Of a stretch of DNA of 38,973 nucleotides, positions 1-7,791 are shown in pieces. The notes under the pieces are model-generated. The model was not told the origin of the DNA. It saw only the letters and a program-made list of their open reading frames with translations, and did not search any database. The position numbers and the translations under genes are program-made. Each line of letters begins with the position of its first letter. The first letter of the stretch is position 1. The stretch covers positions 1-38,973 of the forward strand of contig NZ_WRPM01000004.1 in assembly GCF_009758175.1 (NCBI RefSeq), read 5' to 3'. This DNA is from Nesterenkonia alkaliphila. Its GTDB lineage: Bacteria > Actinomycetota > Actinomycetes > Actinomycetales > Micrococcaceae.

Positions 1-55
1 ACACCGCAGCCGGCGGGGCCCCGCGACTGGGCTGCTGCCCAGGCGTCTGAGTCAT
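1..55 (-). CDS. N-terminus of a gene cut by the window edge, probably a sugar ABC transporter permease
   Basis: An ATG at 55-53 opens a frame that runs off the left edge of the window after 18 codons and reads MTQTPGQQPSRGAPPAAV. The last codons of the upstream lipoprotein gene, just before its stop, contain GAGGAG eight bases before this ATG, a good ribosome binding site. The gene therefore begins only 5 bp after that stop and looks translationally coupled to it. A short Pro/Gln/Arg-rich, hydrophilic N-terminus ahead of membrane segments is common in actinobacterial sugar permeases, and permeases normally follow this type of binding protein. The product name is inferred from context only, because too little of the protein is present to show a domain. 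Confidence 0.55.
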   Translation of the reverse strand, partial: MTQTPGQQPSRGAPPAAV

Positions 56-60
56 CGCCG

Positions 61-1710
61 TCACTCCTCCAGCTCCTCGAGCATCTCCTGCCCCCGCTGG
101 TGGGCTTCTTCGGCAGCATCAAGCAGCTCGTTCATCCCACGAGACTCCAGCTCAGCCACATAGGAGTCCCAGTCGTCGAAGGAGCGCTGTCCAATGATGA
201 ACTGTGCAGTGGCCTGATTGACGTAATCAGTCAATGCAGTCTGCCAGAGCGAAACCTGCTCCAGCTCCAGCTCAGTGAACGGGACATTCGGCTGCAGCGG
301 AAGCTCCTCCTTATCGGCCATCTGCTCCTGCAGCTCCACGACTTCCTCGCTCATCAGGGAGAGGAACAGCTCCGTGTCGGAGCCGAAGTTGTGCGTGAAG
401 ACTCCGTTGTAGAAGCCGTAGTCCACGGAGAGATGCGTTTCCGCACCGGGATTGAAGTCCTTAATGCCCACGTGCTCAAGCAACTGTCGCTCACCGTCGG
501 CGCCCACCTCATAGGTCTCGCTCTCCACACCCCAGATGGCAAACTCCAGTCCGGAATCGGAGTAGTAGAGCCAGTCGATGAACTGCAGCAGTGCCAGGAA
601 GTCCTCTCGGTCGGCAGCGGCTGAGGAAATGACCAATCCGACGTCGAAACGGCCTCCGCCCTCGACCACGTTTCCGGCCGGACCGGCAGGAACTGGGATC
701 ATCCTTACCTCGGCGTCGGATCCGGCCTCCCCGATGGCCTCCCAGTACCCCTGCATCTCCTCCTCGTTGGTGGAGATGGCAGCTGATTGGCCAGAAGCAA
801 ACTTCTGGGTGGCCACCTCGTCGTCCTGGGTCAGGGACTCGGGGTCCAGCAGGTCAGCCTCGACCAGGGAGGCGAAGTACTCCAGCATCTCGCGGTACTC
901 ATCGCTGGCCCCGATATATATGAATTCCTCGGCATCATGGTCATAGCGGAGGCCGTTGCCGTAGCCCCATCCGCCTGCCGTGTTGAAGCTGGGCCCTACA
1001 AGATTCAGCGTTGCGTTCATCTGCCAACGATCAGACCACGGGATCATGTCCGGGTACTCATCTCTGATCACTTCAAGCTGCTCACGGAACTCGTCCCAAG
1101 TCTCGGGATCCTCCAGCCCCTGCTCCTGCCATATATCGGCGCGGATCGCGATGGTCCACTGGTGATAGGGGTCCTCACGGAGTCCGGGCAGGATGTAGGC
1201 CTTCCCGTCCTCCTTGCGGAGATTGTCAAACTCCTCCCAGAGGTCCCATGTGTCCAGCTTGTCGGTGAAATTGGGCATGTAGTCCAGGTAGTCGCTGACC
1301 GGCAGCAGGGAACCGCCAGCGATGAACGGGTCCTCGTGCCCAGGCCAGATCACCGGCATGAAGTCCGGGGCCTGACCCGAGCCGATCAGCACCCCGCGCC
1401 GGTCCTCGTAGTCGCTCAGCGGGGCAACGACCGGGTCCAGGGAGACCCCATGCTCCTCCTCCAGATGCTGCAGGATCAGCCAGTCCTCCTGCAGCGGATA
1501 GTTGGGATGGTCCCGGTAGAGCAGGGAGAAGCTCAAAGGTTCAGTCGCCACGAAGGTATCGCCGGCTTCGAAGTTCTCCATGGCCCCGTAGCCGTAGTCA
1601 TCCTCGTTAAGCTCGGCACCTTCCTCTGCGCTGCCGCCGCAGGCACTCAGCAGTAGTGCGGCGAGGACAGTGGCTGTAACTGCTGAATGAAGGTGCATAC
1701 GCTCAGTCAC
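61..1710 (-). CDS. Sugar ABC transporter substrate-binding lipoprotein (second of a tandem pair)
   Basis: The 549-residue protein has a short signal peptide ending in the lipobox LLLSAC, so Cys24 should be lipidated and the mature protein anchored outside the membrane. Its length and sequence resemble the large LplA/YtcQ-type family 1 solute-binding proteins that capture oligosaccharides for an ABC importer. Blocks shared with the upstream gene include LLPVSDYLDY, LLQFIDWLYYSD and NQATAQFIIGQR, so the two are tandem duplicates that have diverged. The start codon is GTG, and the start lies inside the stop of the upstream gene (GTGACTGA, an 8-base overlap), which indicates translational coupling. 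A second ATG at 1698 is an alternative start and would leave a shorter signal peptide. The ligand cannot be read from the sequence; the neighbouring GH43-like gene suggests a plant-type oligosaccharide. Confidence 0.9.
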   Translation of the reverse strand: MTERMHLHSAVTATVLAALLLSACGGSAEEGAELNEDDYGYGAMENFEAGDTFVATEPLSFSLLYRDHPNYPLQEDWLILQHLEEEHGVSLDPVVAPLSDYEDRRGVLIGSGQAPDFMPVIWPGHEDPFIAGGSLLPVSDYLDYMPNFTDKLDTWDLWEEFDNLRKEDGKAYILPGLREDPYHQWTIAIRADIWQEQGLEDPETWDEFREQLEVIRDEYPDMIPWSDRWQMNATLNLVGPSFNTAGGWGYGNGLRYDHDAEEFIYIGASDEYREMLEYFASLVEADLLDPESLTQDDEVATQKFASGQSAAISTNEEEMQGYWEAIGEAGSDAEVRMIPVPAGPAGNVVEGGGRFDVGLVISSAAADREDFLALLQFIDWLYYSDSGLEFAIWGVESETYEVGADGERQLLEHVGIKDFNPGAETHLSVDYGFYNGVFTHNFGSDTELFLSLMSEEVVELQEQMADKEELPLQPNVPFTELELEQVSLWQTALTDYVNQATAQFIIGQRSFDDWDSYVAELESRGMNELLDAAEEAHQRGQEMLEELEE

Positions 1711-3388
1711 CGGTACCCTCCCCGACCTCTTCGAGCATTTCCAGATTGCGCTGGTGTGCCTCTTCCGCAGCCTCCAGCATCTGGTTCATGCCCTGACCTT
1801 CAAGCTCAGCCACGTAGTCATCCCATTCATCGAGGTCCCGTTGGCCGATGATGAACTGTGCTGTGGCCTGGTTGACGGTGTCGGACAGTGCGTTCTGCCA
1901 CAGGGAGACCTGCTCCAGCTCTAGATCAGTGAAAGGAACATTCGGCTGCAGCGGCAGCTCCTCCTTATGGAGCATGGCCTCCTGCCACTCGATAACATGC
2001 GGACGGAAGGAGGCGTGCACGTACTCAGTGAGTGACCCGTTAGCATGCATGAAGGGCTGGTTGTAGAACCCATAGTCCCGCAGCAGATGCTCGTCGGCCT
2101 CCGGATTGATCTCATTGATGTCGATATGGTCGACCAGCTGGATCTCGCCGTCCTCGGTGCGCTCGAAAGTCTCTCCTTCCACGCCCCAGGTGGCGAACTC
2201 CAGCCCGTTGTCGGAGTAGTAGAGCCAGTCGATGAATTGCAACAGCGCCAAGAAATCATCCCGCTCAGCAGTACTGGCCGAGATCATCAACCCGCTGTCG
2301 AACCGGGAGCCGCTGTGCAGAAAATCGCCGTTCCGGCCCCCTGGGATGGGGATCAGCCGAGCTTCAGCTCCTTCTGTTCCCAGCTCGTCGAATCCGCGGT
2401 GGTATATCTGGGTCGATTCATCGTTGCCGCCGATGACGAAGGACTCCCCTGCGGCGAACTTCTGCTCAGCCAGCTGGTCGTCCTGCGTCAGCGATTCGGG
2501 GTCCATCAGGCCCTCTTCGACAAGTCCCGCGAAGAACTCGACCATCTCGCGGTACTCGTCTGATGCCCCGGCATAGATGAACTCCTCGGCATCGTGGTCG
2601 TAGTACAGGCCCTGGCCGTAGCCCCACCCGGCCACCGTGTTGAAGTTCGGAGAGGCAATATTCAGTGTGCTCTGCAGTTCCCAGCGGTCGGAGTAAGGGA
2701 TGACCTCGGGATACGCCTCCTTTACGGTACGCAGCTGATCGGCGAGCTCGTCCCAGGTGGCGGGAGCCTCCAGCCCGAGCTCGTCCCATATGTCGCCTCG
2801 AACGACAATGCTGAACTGCAGGAAGGGGTCCTCCAGGAGCCCAGGCAACATATAGACCTTGCCGTCCTCCTGGCGCAGGCGGTCGAACTCATCCCAGAGA
2901 TCCCACTGATCAAGCTTGTCAGTGAAGTTGGGCAGATAGTCCAGATAGTCACTGACCGGCAGCAGCCCGCCGCCTGCGATGTAGGGCACTTCCTGGCCTG
3001 GATAGGTGATCGGGACGAAGTCGGGCATATCCCCTGCTCCGATCATCAGTGACCGCCGCTCCTCGAAATCGCTCAAGGGTGCGTTGATGATGTTGAGGGA
3101 AACGTTGTGCTCCTCCTCAAGGTGTTCGAAGAACAGCCAGTCCTCATCAAGACCGTGGTCGGGATTATTGCGATAAAGCAGGGAGAAGCTCACCGGTTCG
3201 GTAGCCTCGAAGACGTCATCGACACCGAAGCTCTCCATCGCGCCTGTCCCGACGTCCTCAGTGTCGAGCTCGATGCCGTTCTCGGCCTCAGCTGAACCGC
3301 TGCAGGCGCTCAGTGCAAGTGCGCTGATCCCAAGCGCGGCTGCAGCCGATAGCCAGCGGGAGTCCTTTCTCATCAACGGGCTAGTCAT
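1703..3388 (-). CDS. Sugar ABC transporter substrate-binding lipoprotein (first of a tandem pair)
   Basis: This 561-residue exported lipoprotein has a basic N-terminus (MRKDSRW), a hydrophobic stretch and the lipobox LALSAC with Cys29 as lipidation site. It belongs to the same large family 1 solute-binding group as the gene that overlaps its 3' end. I chose the ATG at 3388 over an upstream in-frame start at 3433 because GAGGAA lies seven bases before it and the resulting signal peptide is normal. It is the first gene of the leftward operon and starts next to a LacI-type operator. That suggests sugar-dependent derepression by the LacI-family regulator at 4469-5488. Having two full-length binding proteins for what looks like one permease set suggests related but different ligands. 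Confidence 0.9.
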   Translation of the reverse strand: MTSPLMRKDSRWLSAAAALGISALALSACSGSAEAENGIELDTEDVGTGAMESFGVDDVFEATEPVSFSLLYRNNPDHGLDEDWLFFEHLEEEHNVSLNIINAPLSDFEERRSLMIGAGDMPDFVPITYPGQEVPYIAGGGLLPVSDYLDYLPNFTDKLDQWDLWDEFDRLRQEDGKVYMLPGLLEDPFLQFSIVVRGDIWDELGLEAPATWDELADQLRTVKEAYPEVIPYSDRWELQSTLNIASPNFNTVAGWGYGQGLYYDHDAEEFIYAGASDEYREMVEFFAGLVEEGLMDPESLTQDDQLAEQKFAAGESFVIGGNDESTQIYHRGFDELGTEGAEARLIPIPGGRNGDFLHSGSRFDSGLMISASTAERDDFLALLQFIDWLYYSDNGLEFATWGVEGETFERTEDGEIQLVDHIDINEINPEADEHLLRDYGFYNQPFMHANGSLTEYVHASFRPHVIEWQEAMLHKEELPLQPNVPFTDLELEQVSLWQNALSDTVNQATAQFIIGQRDLDEWDDYVAELEGQGMNQMLEAAEEAHQRNLEMLEEVGEGTGD

Positions 3389-3454
3389 GATCAGTTCCTC
3401 TCTGTGCGACGACGCGGACAGCCCAGCAGCCACTGCGTCTATGTGATAGAAATC

Positions 3455-3483
3455 ACTGTAATGTTAACGTTCACATTCTGCAA
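3455..3483 (-). promoter_or_regulatory. Candidate promoter of the lipoprotein operon
   Basis: On the minus strand TTGCAG (3483-3478) and TACAGT (3460-3455) are separated by exactly 17 bases, and the operator dyad fills the spacer. A repressor bound there would block RNA polymerase. Matches to consensus are moderate (TTG of the -35; T, A, A and T of the -10). The opposite strand has TGTAAT at 3457-3462, a possible -10 for the rightward GH43-like gene, but no convincing -35. Confidence 0.4.
3460..3477. promoter_or_regulatory. LacI-family operator between divergent sugar genes
   Basis: The sequence AATGTTAACGTTCACATT is an 18-bp dyad centred on CG, with one mismatch per half site. A central CpG flanked by AACGTT is the classic form of LacI/GalR-family operators. 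It lies between the lipoprotein operon and the GH43-like gene, and a LacI-family regulator is encoded next to that gene. A second perfect inverted repeat, GTGAT-N4-ATCAC at 3443-3456, lies just beside it and could be an auxiliary site. Confidence 0.65.
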
Positions 3484-3501
3484 CCCTTCGAAAGGTGATC
3501 A

Positions 3502-4467
3502 ATGTCCCGCTCAGACCTCCACGGCTACCTGCTGGTCCACTTCGTGGAAAGCAGCACCGAGCACACTGAGAAGATCTACTACTCGCTGTCCTGCGGAGAC
3601 GACCCCACCACCTGGGAGAGGCTCAACAACGGCCAGCCGGTGCTGGAATCCGCGCTGGGCACCACTGGGGTGCGAGACCCCCACCTGATACGCCATGCCG
3701 AGGGCACCGGTTTCACTCTGATCGCTACTGACCTGCGAGTATGGGCGAAGGGGCACCACACTCCAGAGATGTGGGACGAGTGGACCCGCCGCGGGAGCCG
3801 CTCTGTGCTCCTGTGGCGCAGTAGGGACCTGGTGCACTGGTCCGCCCCGCAGCTGAAGCCGCTGGCCCCGGCTGAGGCCGGTATGGCATGGGCACTCAAA
3901 ACACTCTATGACCCCAGCTCCAGCCAGTATGAGCTCTTCTGGTCCTCGCATCTCTATGCGGAGGAAGACCGCTGGCACACAGCCCCCAGCTACAGCAGGA
4001 TTCTCACTTCCCGCAGCTCAGACTTCACCACTTTCACCAGCCCAAAGGTGTACTTGGACACCGGCTCCTCAGTGATTGACCTGTACGCGGTTAGAGCGGG
4101 TGGTGCCGTGCACAGGTTCTTCAAGGAGGACTCCTCCGGAACCGGATCTCCTGGAATCTGCCATGAAGTCGGCGGCAGCATTCACGGTGACTTCGAACGA
4201 CTCGCACAGAATATCGGCAATGATCGATACCGCCAGTTGGAAGGACCAGCAGCTTTTCCAGACAATCGTCATCCTAGACGCTGGTACCTCTTCCTGGATC
4301 AGTATCTCGATTCACCACAAGGATATGTCGGGCTCTACAGCGATGACATTGCCTCAGGACAATGGAAATGGGTCAAGAACTTCAGTATGCCGCCAAACAC
4401 CAAGCATGGCACCGTACTTCCGCTCCACCGGGGCGAATGGGAGCGTCTCCGCGCCGCCTATCCGTGA
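3502..4467 (+). CDS. Glycoside hydrolase family 43-like five-bladed beta-propeller protein, cytoplasmic
   Basis: The 321-residue protein has no signal peptide. It shows GH43-type propeller landmarks: VRDPHLIR at 57-64 (Asp59 is the likely general base), LWRSRDLVHW near 104-113, LEGPAAF at 246-252 (Glu247 the likely general acid) and KHGTVLPL at 301-308. GH43 enzymes cleave alpha-L-arabinosyl or beta-xylosyl linkages. One point is odd: the usual Trp-Ala-Pro-Asp/Glu element reads WALK at 130-133, so the Pro and the acidic residue are replaced and activity or specificity may be altered. AAAGG six bases before the ATG supports the start. It is divergent from the binding-protein operon and shares its operator, so it probably hydrolyses imported oligosaccharide in the cytoplasm. 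Family assignment is firm; substrate is unknown. Confidence 0.8.
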   Translation: MSRSDLHGYLLVHFVESSTEHTEKIYYSLSCGDDPTTWERLNNGQPVLESALGTTGVRDPHLIRHAEGTGFTLIATDLRVWAKGHHTPEMWDEWTRRGSRSVLLWRSRDLVHWSAPQLKPLAPAEAGMAWALKTLYDPSSSQYELFWSSHLYAEEDRWHTAPSYSRILTSRSSDFTTFTSPKVYLDTGSSVIDLYAVRAGGAVHRFFKEDSSGTGSPGICHEVGGSIHGDFERLAQNIGNDRYRQLEGPAAFPDNRHPRRWYLFLDQYLDSPQGYVGLYSDDIASGQWKWVKNFSMPPNTKHGTVLPLHRGEWERLRAAYP

Positions 4468-4468
4468 C

Positions 4469-5488
4469 TCACCGTGCCCGGGTGGATGAACGAACCCTGA
4501 GCTCGGGCACGATGAAGTCCATCCCGGGATGCTCACCGGCCGCAGTCCTCAGAAGCACGTCAATGGCTGACCGCCCCGCTGCCTCAAAGGGCTGCCGCAC
4601 AGTGGTCAGTGCCGGAGCGAAGTATGCCGCTGCGTCCACATCGTCGAACCCGACCACGGAGATATCCTCAGGCACCCGTAATCCAGCGTCCTCCATCGCC
4701 CGTACGGCCCCCAGGGCCATGTAGTCATTGGAGACGAACACCGCATCCAGCGCCGCGTCCTGGTCCAGTAGCTGCTGAGCAGCTTGATAGCCGTGCTCGG
4801 CCCCCCATCCTGGACTACTGACCCGCAAGGTGGGGTCGAGTCCCGACTCGATGAGCACCTCCTGCCAGCCTGCTATACGCCCCCGAGCGTCGTACCAGTC
4901 CCCTGGGCCGGCGAGATGCGCGATCCGACGGTGTCCAAGTTCCACCAGATGCTGGACAGCGAGCCTGGCCCCCATCTGCTGGTCGATTCCCACCACGTTC
5001 TGCTCCTCGGCCGGGCTCAAACCTGAGGTCACCATCACCACTGGCATTCTCCGGGAGAGTTGTTTAGCAGCATCGGCCACGGTGGGGATCGGAGCAATAA
5101 CCACTACCGCCTCGATCCCGTACCCGAGAAAGAAATCCAGGGTCGACTCCACAGTCTGCTGTTGGGCGTCGCGAACGACACTCAGTGCGGTGGCAAAGCC
5201 CCGCTCCCGGCAAGCCTGTTCGATAGCTAGGGTCATCCGGTTAGGCCCGAAAGAGACATCTCCCGGGCTCACCACTCCGATCAGCCCGGTTCGACGAGTC
5301 TTCAGCGCTCGAGCTTGTGAGTTACGCCGGTAACCAAGCTCGCGCATCGCTCGCTGGACCCTGGCCAGGGTGTCACTTCGCAGCGCCTCCGGTGAGTTCA
5401 GTGCCCTGGAAACGGTCTGATGAGAGACACCGGCACGCCTGGCGACGTCAATCATCGATGGCGCCCGCACAGGTCTCTCAGAGATCAC
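4469..5488 (-). CDS. LacI/GalR-family transcriptional repressor
   Basis: This 339-residue regulator has an N-terminal helix-turn-helix at about residues 12-32 (IDVARRAGVSHQTVSRALN). A hinge region around SQARALKTRRTGLIG carries the Leu that LacI proteins insert at the central CpG of the operator. A periplasmic-binding-protein-like sensor domain fills roughly residues 62-335, with VVGFDDVDAAAYFAPALTTVRQP typical of its C-terminal lobe. The start is GTG with AGGA seven bases upstream. It converges on the GH43-like gene with 1 bp between the stop codons. The likely target is the dyad at 3460-3477, so it probably represses both the binding-protein operon and the glycosidase until an imported sugar binds. 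The inducer is not evident. Confidence 0.92.
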   Translation of the reverse strand: MISERPVRAPSMIDVARRAGVSHQTVSRALNSPEALRSDTLARVQRAMRELGYRRNSQARALKTRRTGLIGVVSPGDVSFGPNRMTLAIEQACRERGFATALSVVRDAQQQTVESTLDFFLGYGIEAVVVIAPIPTVADAAKQLSRRMPVVMVTSGLSPAEEQNVVGIDQQMGARLAVQHLVELGHRRIAHLAGPGDWYDARGRIAGWQEVLIESGLDPTLRVSSPGWGAEHGYQAAQQLLDQDAALDAVFVSNDYMALGAVRAMEDAGLRVPEDISVVGFDDVDAAAYFAPALTTVRQPFEAAGRSAIDVLLRTAAGEHPGMDFIVPELRVRSSTRAR

Positions 5489-5529
5489 CTGTTAATCCTA
5501 CTCATGGGGTAGCCCCCACCGGGACTCGC

Positions 5530-6171
5530 TCAGTACCGGGGCGCGGCCTCAGGCGTCTGCGCCAGGTCCGCGCGGACCAGGTGGGAGACCCTGCGCTCCA
5601 CAAAGAAGCTGAAGAACGGCACCAGGCCCCCGGATATGATCAGTGCCAGCCGGCCAGCGCCCCAGCGCAGCATGTACCAGAGCCGGAACCCGGCCACCAA
5701 GTAGATGATGTAGGCCACCCCGTGCGCCTGGGCGATCATCGTAGATGTGGATCGCGCATCCTGCAGTGAGTCCGCGGGGTAGAACCCAATAGTGTTGGTG
5801 TCCCCCTCTACCGTGGTGCCCCCCACATAGAGCTCGTAGCCCTCCCAGAAGGTCCAGCCGAACAGGGAGCCAGAGACCAGGATCTTGGCCACCATGATCA
5901 GCAGGAAGACACCGGTGATGATCGCCATCACGCGGTAGAAGGTCAACCCGCTGCGGATCTGGGCATGGGTGCCGTAGAACCGCCTGGTCTCCTTGGGCCG
6001 CGGCGGCGGCGTCCCCAGGTCAACCTGCGTCCCGGCGGCTGCTGGGCGCCCGGTATTCGGGACCCGTGCAGATTCGGGAAAGTCTGTGCGGGCCATCTCG
6101 GAGCCGGTACCCGACGTCGGCCCGCCCGCTGCGCTTTGGGTCTCACTGGTTCGTTCGCGCTCTGTGCTCAT
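5530..6171 (-). CDS. DUF3817 family integral membrane protein
   Basis: The 213-residue protein has a hydrophilic, Pro/Arg-rich N-terminus of about 70 residues. Hydrophobic segments follow at about 82-100 (VMAIITGVFLLIMVAKILV), 140-160 and 168-185. The spacing and the motif AQAHGVAYIIYLVAGFRL identify the DUF3817 family, whose function is unknown. Its ATG overlaps the stop of the SURF1 gene by four bases (ATGA), so the two are co-translated. Pairing with a cytochrome oxidase assembly factor hints at a role linked to respiratory membranes, but that is inference from position only. Confidence 0.8.
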   Translation of the reverse strand: MSTERERTSETQSAAGGPTSGTGSEMARTDFPESARVPNTGRPAAAGTQVDLGTPPPRPKETRRFYGTHAQIRSGLTFYRVMAIITGVFLLIMVAKILVSGSLFGWTFWEGYELYVGGTTVEGDTNTIGFYPADSLQDARSTSTMIAQAHGVAYIIYLVAGFRLWYMLRWGAGRLALIISGGLVPFFSFFVERRVSHLVRADLAQTPEAAPRY

Positions 6172-7004
6172 TCGTTCTCCTCTGCCTGTGCTGCCTGCTG
6201 CTTGGCCAGCTGTTCACGCCGCCATTGCTCTTCCCACTCCGCGTCCAGCCGGGCCTCCTCGGCCTGGCGCTGCTGGGCGTCGCGCACCATGCGCCACCAG
6301 AAGTAGAAGGCAAAGCCGGCGAAGACCACCCACTCCACCGCATAGAACAAGTTGAGCCAGTTGATACTGCTGCCCTCGGGCTGGGTGCCCACCCACACCC
6401 CCTCCAGGGAGGACGAGCCGGAAGCCCCTGCCTCTCCGCTGAAGTCCACCAGAAAGCCGGAGTAGGAGTCTTCATCCCAGAGGTTGATCAGCTCCGCCAC
6501 CGACAGAGTGGACAGCAGCGGATAGGGAAGTTCGCGCGGACCCGGTGCCGGAGCCTCAGTGGGCAGCAGCCTGCCCTGAAGGGTGAGCTGCCCCTCGGGA
6601 GGCGGGCCGACGGCGTCGTAATCCTCCGCCCATCCGCGCACCACGGGTATCACCTCACCAGCCGGTGCGTCTGCCACCTGGAAAGCCGCCACGGCCCAGT
6701 AGCCGCTCTCCCCTTCCTGGAGACGTTCAGCGATGAAGACCTGGGTCTCTGGCAGGAACTCGCCGGTGACGTCAACGATCCGGTCTGCCTCATGAACTGT
6801 GATGGGGCGTGCCGGCTCGTAGATTTCAGTCAGCGGCGCCGGGGTCTCAGTGTCCTGGTGCTGAACGGTCTCGCTGCGGGAGGCGCCGAACTGCCAGGCG
6901 GAGAGCACCACAAATACGGTGGCCATGACCAGCGCAAGGATCAGCATGGCGATCCACTTGGGCTGACGGGCGATATCCCAGAAACTTGGCGGGTGAGGCA
7001 CCAT
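6168..7004 (-). CDS. SURF1 family protein (cytochrome c oxidase assembly)
   Basis: The 278-residue protein has the SURF1 layout. There is an N-terminal transmembrane helix (about 17-38) ending in WQFGASR, the family's Trp-Gln-x-x-x-x-Arg element. A large extracytoplasmic domain follows, with PVVRGWAEDY and LQGRLLP. A second helix near 215-235 (VEWVVFAGFAFYFWW) precedes a charged, probably coiled-coil cytoplasmic tail rich in Glu, Arg and Gln. SURF1 proteins help insert heme a into subunit I of the aa3 oxidase. I chose the ATG at 7004 because it places the first helix as in the family; the frame stays open upstream to 7292 but that stretch is unlike any SURF1. It overlaps the next gene by ATGA. 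Confidence 0.88.
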   Translation of the reverse strand: MVPHPPSFWDIARQPKWIAMLILALVMATVFVVLSAWQFGASRSETVQHQDTETPAPLTEIYEPARPITVHEADRIVDVTGEFLPETQVFIAERLQEGESGYWAVAAFQVADAPAGEVIPVVRGWAEDYDAVGPPPEGQLTLQGRLLPTEAPAPGPRELPYPLLSTLSVAELINLWDEDSYSGFLVDFSGEAGASGSSSLEGVWVGTQPEGSSINWLNLFYAVEWVVFAGFAFYFWWRMVRDAQQRQAEEARLDAEWEEQWRREQLAKQQAAQAEENE

Positions 7005-7103
7005 ACCAGGATACGCGCGCCCGGGTATGAGTTCTACGCGGCGTAGAAATTTGAAGTGTGACCTCGATTTCAGGTATCTGCCTCCCAGTGTGAAGATAGG
7101 GGC

Positions 7104-7748
7104 ATGATGCGACTGGATCACGTTTCGTTCGCCGTAGGACCCGATGGTATGGACGCCACGGTGAACCGGATCACTGAGGCTCTGGGGGTGGAGCGGGTCA
7201 AGGGCGGCATCCACCCCCGTTTCGGCACCGCCAATGCCATCATTCCGCTGGCCGGAAGGCAGTACCTTGAGGTTGTTGAGGTCCTGGACCATCCCTCGGC
7301 CGATAAGGCCCCGTTCGGCCAGGCGGTGCGCAACCGTTCCCAGATCGGCGGGGGCTGGATGGGTTGGTGTGTGACCGTAGATGACTTAGAGCCCTTTGAG
7401 CAGCGGCTGGGCCGGCGCTCCGTGCCGGGCAACCGCAAGTTCCCCGACGGCCAGGAGCTGACCTGGCAGCAGATCGGGATCAAGGGGCTGATTGCTGACC
7501 CCCAGGTGCCCTACCTGCTGCGTTGGGATGAGGGCACTGAGCACCTGCATCCCTCCCGCGCCTACGAACCTGAGGCCAAGCTGGAGCGGCTGTCCATCGC
7601 CGGCTCACCACAGCGGGTGGCCGACTGGCTTGGCTCACCCGAGGCCGACCCCTTCGACGACGTGGAGGTGGAGTGGATTGCCCCCTCCGGCACTCCCGGG
7701 CTCATGAGTGTCACCTTCCGGACCCCCAAGGGCCAAGTCACTATCTGA
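7104..7748 (+). CDS. VOC superfamily (glyoxalase-like domain) protein
   Basis: The 214-residue protein begins MMRLDHVSFAVG, the opening strand of a vicinal-oxygen-chelate fold. It continues with HPRFGTANAIIPL and YLEVVEVLDHP, as in the Glyoxalase_3 group often annotated as glyoxalase-like. The second half is a degenerate repeat of the fold. His6 and acidic residues in the first module could form a metal site, but the full ligand set is not clear from sequence alone. Either of two adjacent ATG codons can be the start; GGGG lies upstream. It is a single gene, divergent from SURF1 and convergent with the HAAS-type gene. The substrate cannot be predicted. Confidence 0.8.
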   Translation: MMRLDHVSFAVGPDGMDATVNRITEALGVERVKGGIHPRFGTANAIIPLAGRQYLEVVEVLDHPSADKAPFGQAVRNRSQIGGGWMGWCVTVDDLEPFEQRLGRRSVPGNRKFPDGQELTWQQIGIKGLIADPQVPYLLRWDEGTEHLHPSRAYEPEAKLERLSIAGSPQRVADWLGSPEADPFDDVEVEWIAPSGTPGLMSVTFRTPKGQVTI

Positions 7749-7791
7749 GGCCGTCACCGTCTGAAGCCGTAGTTTCCGCTGCGGGCCCACC

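Noticed and set aside
5501-5517. GGGG-TAG-CCCC mini hairpin between DUF3817 and the LacI-type gene
   Set aside because: A four-base stem with a three-base loop and no T tract is expected by chance in DNA of this GC content.
7005-7292. 96-residue N-terminal extension of the SURF1 protein
   Set aside because: The extra sequence is unlike SURF1 proteins, overlaps the start of the divergent VOC gene and would place the first membrane helix far from the N-terminus.
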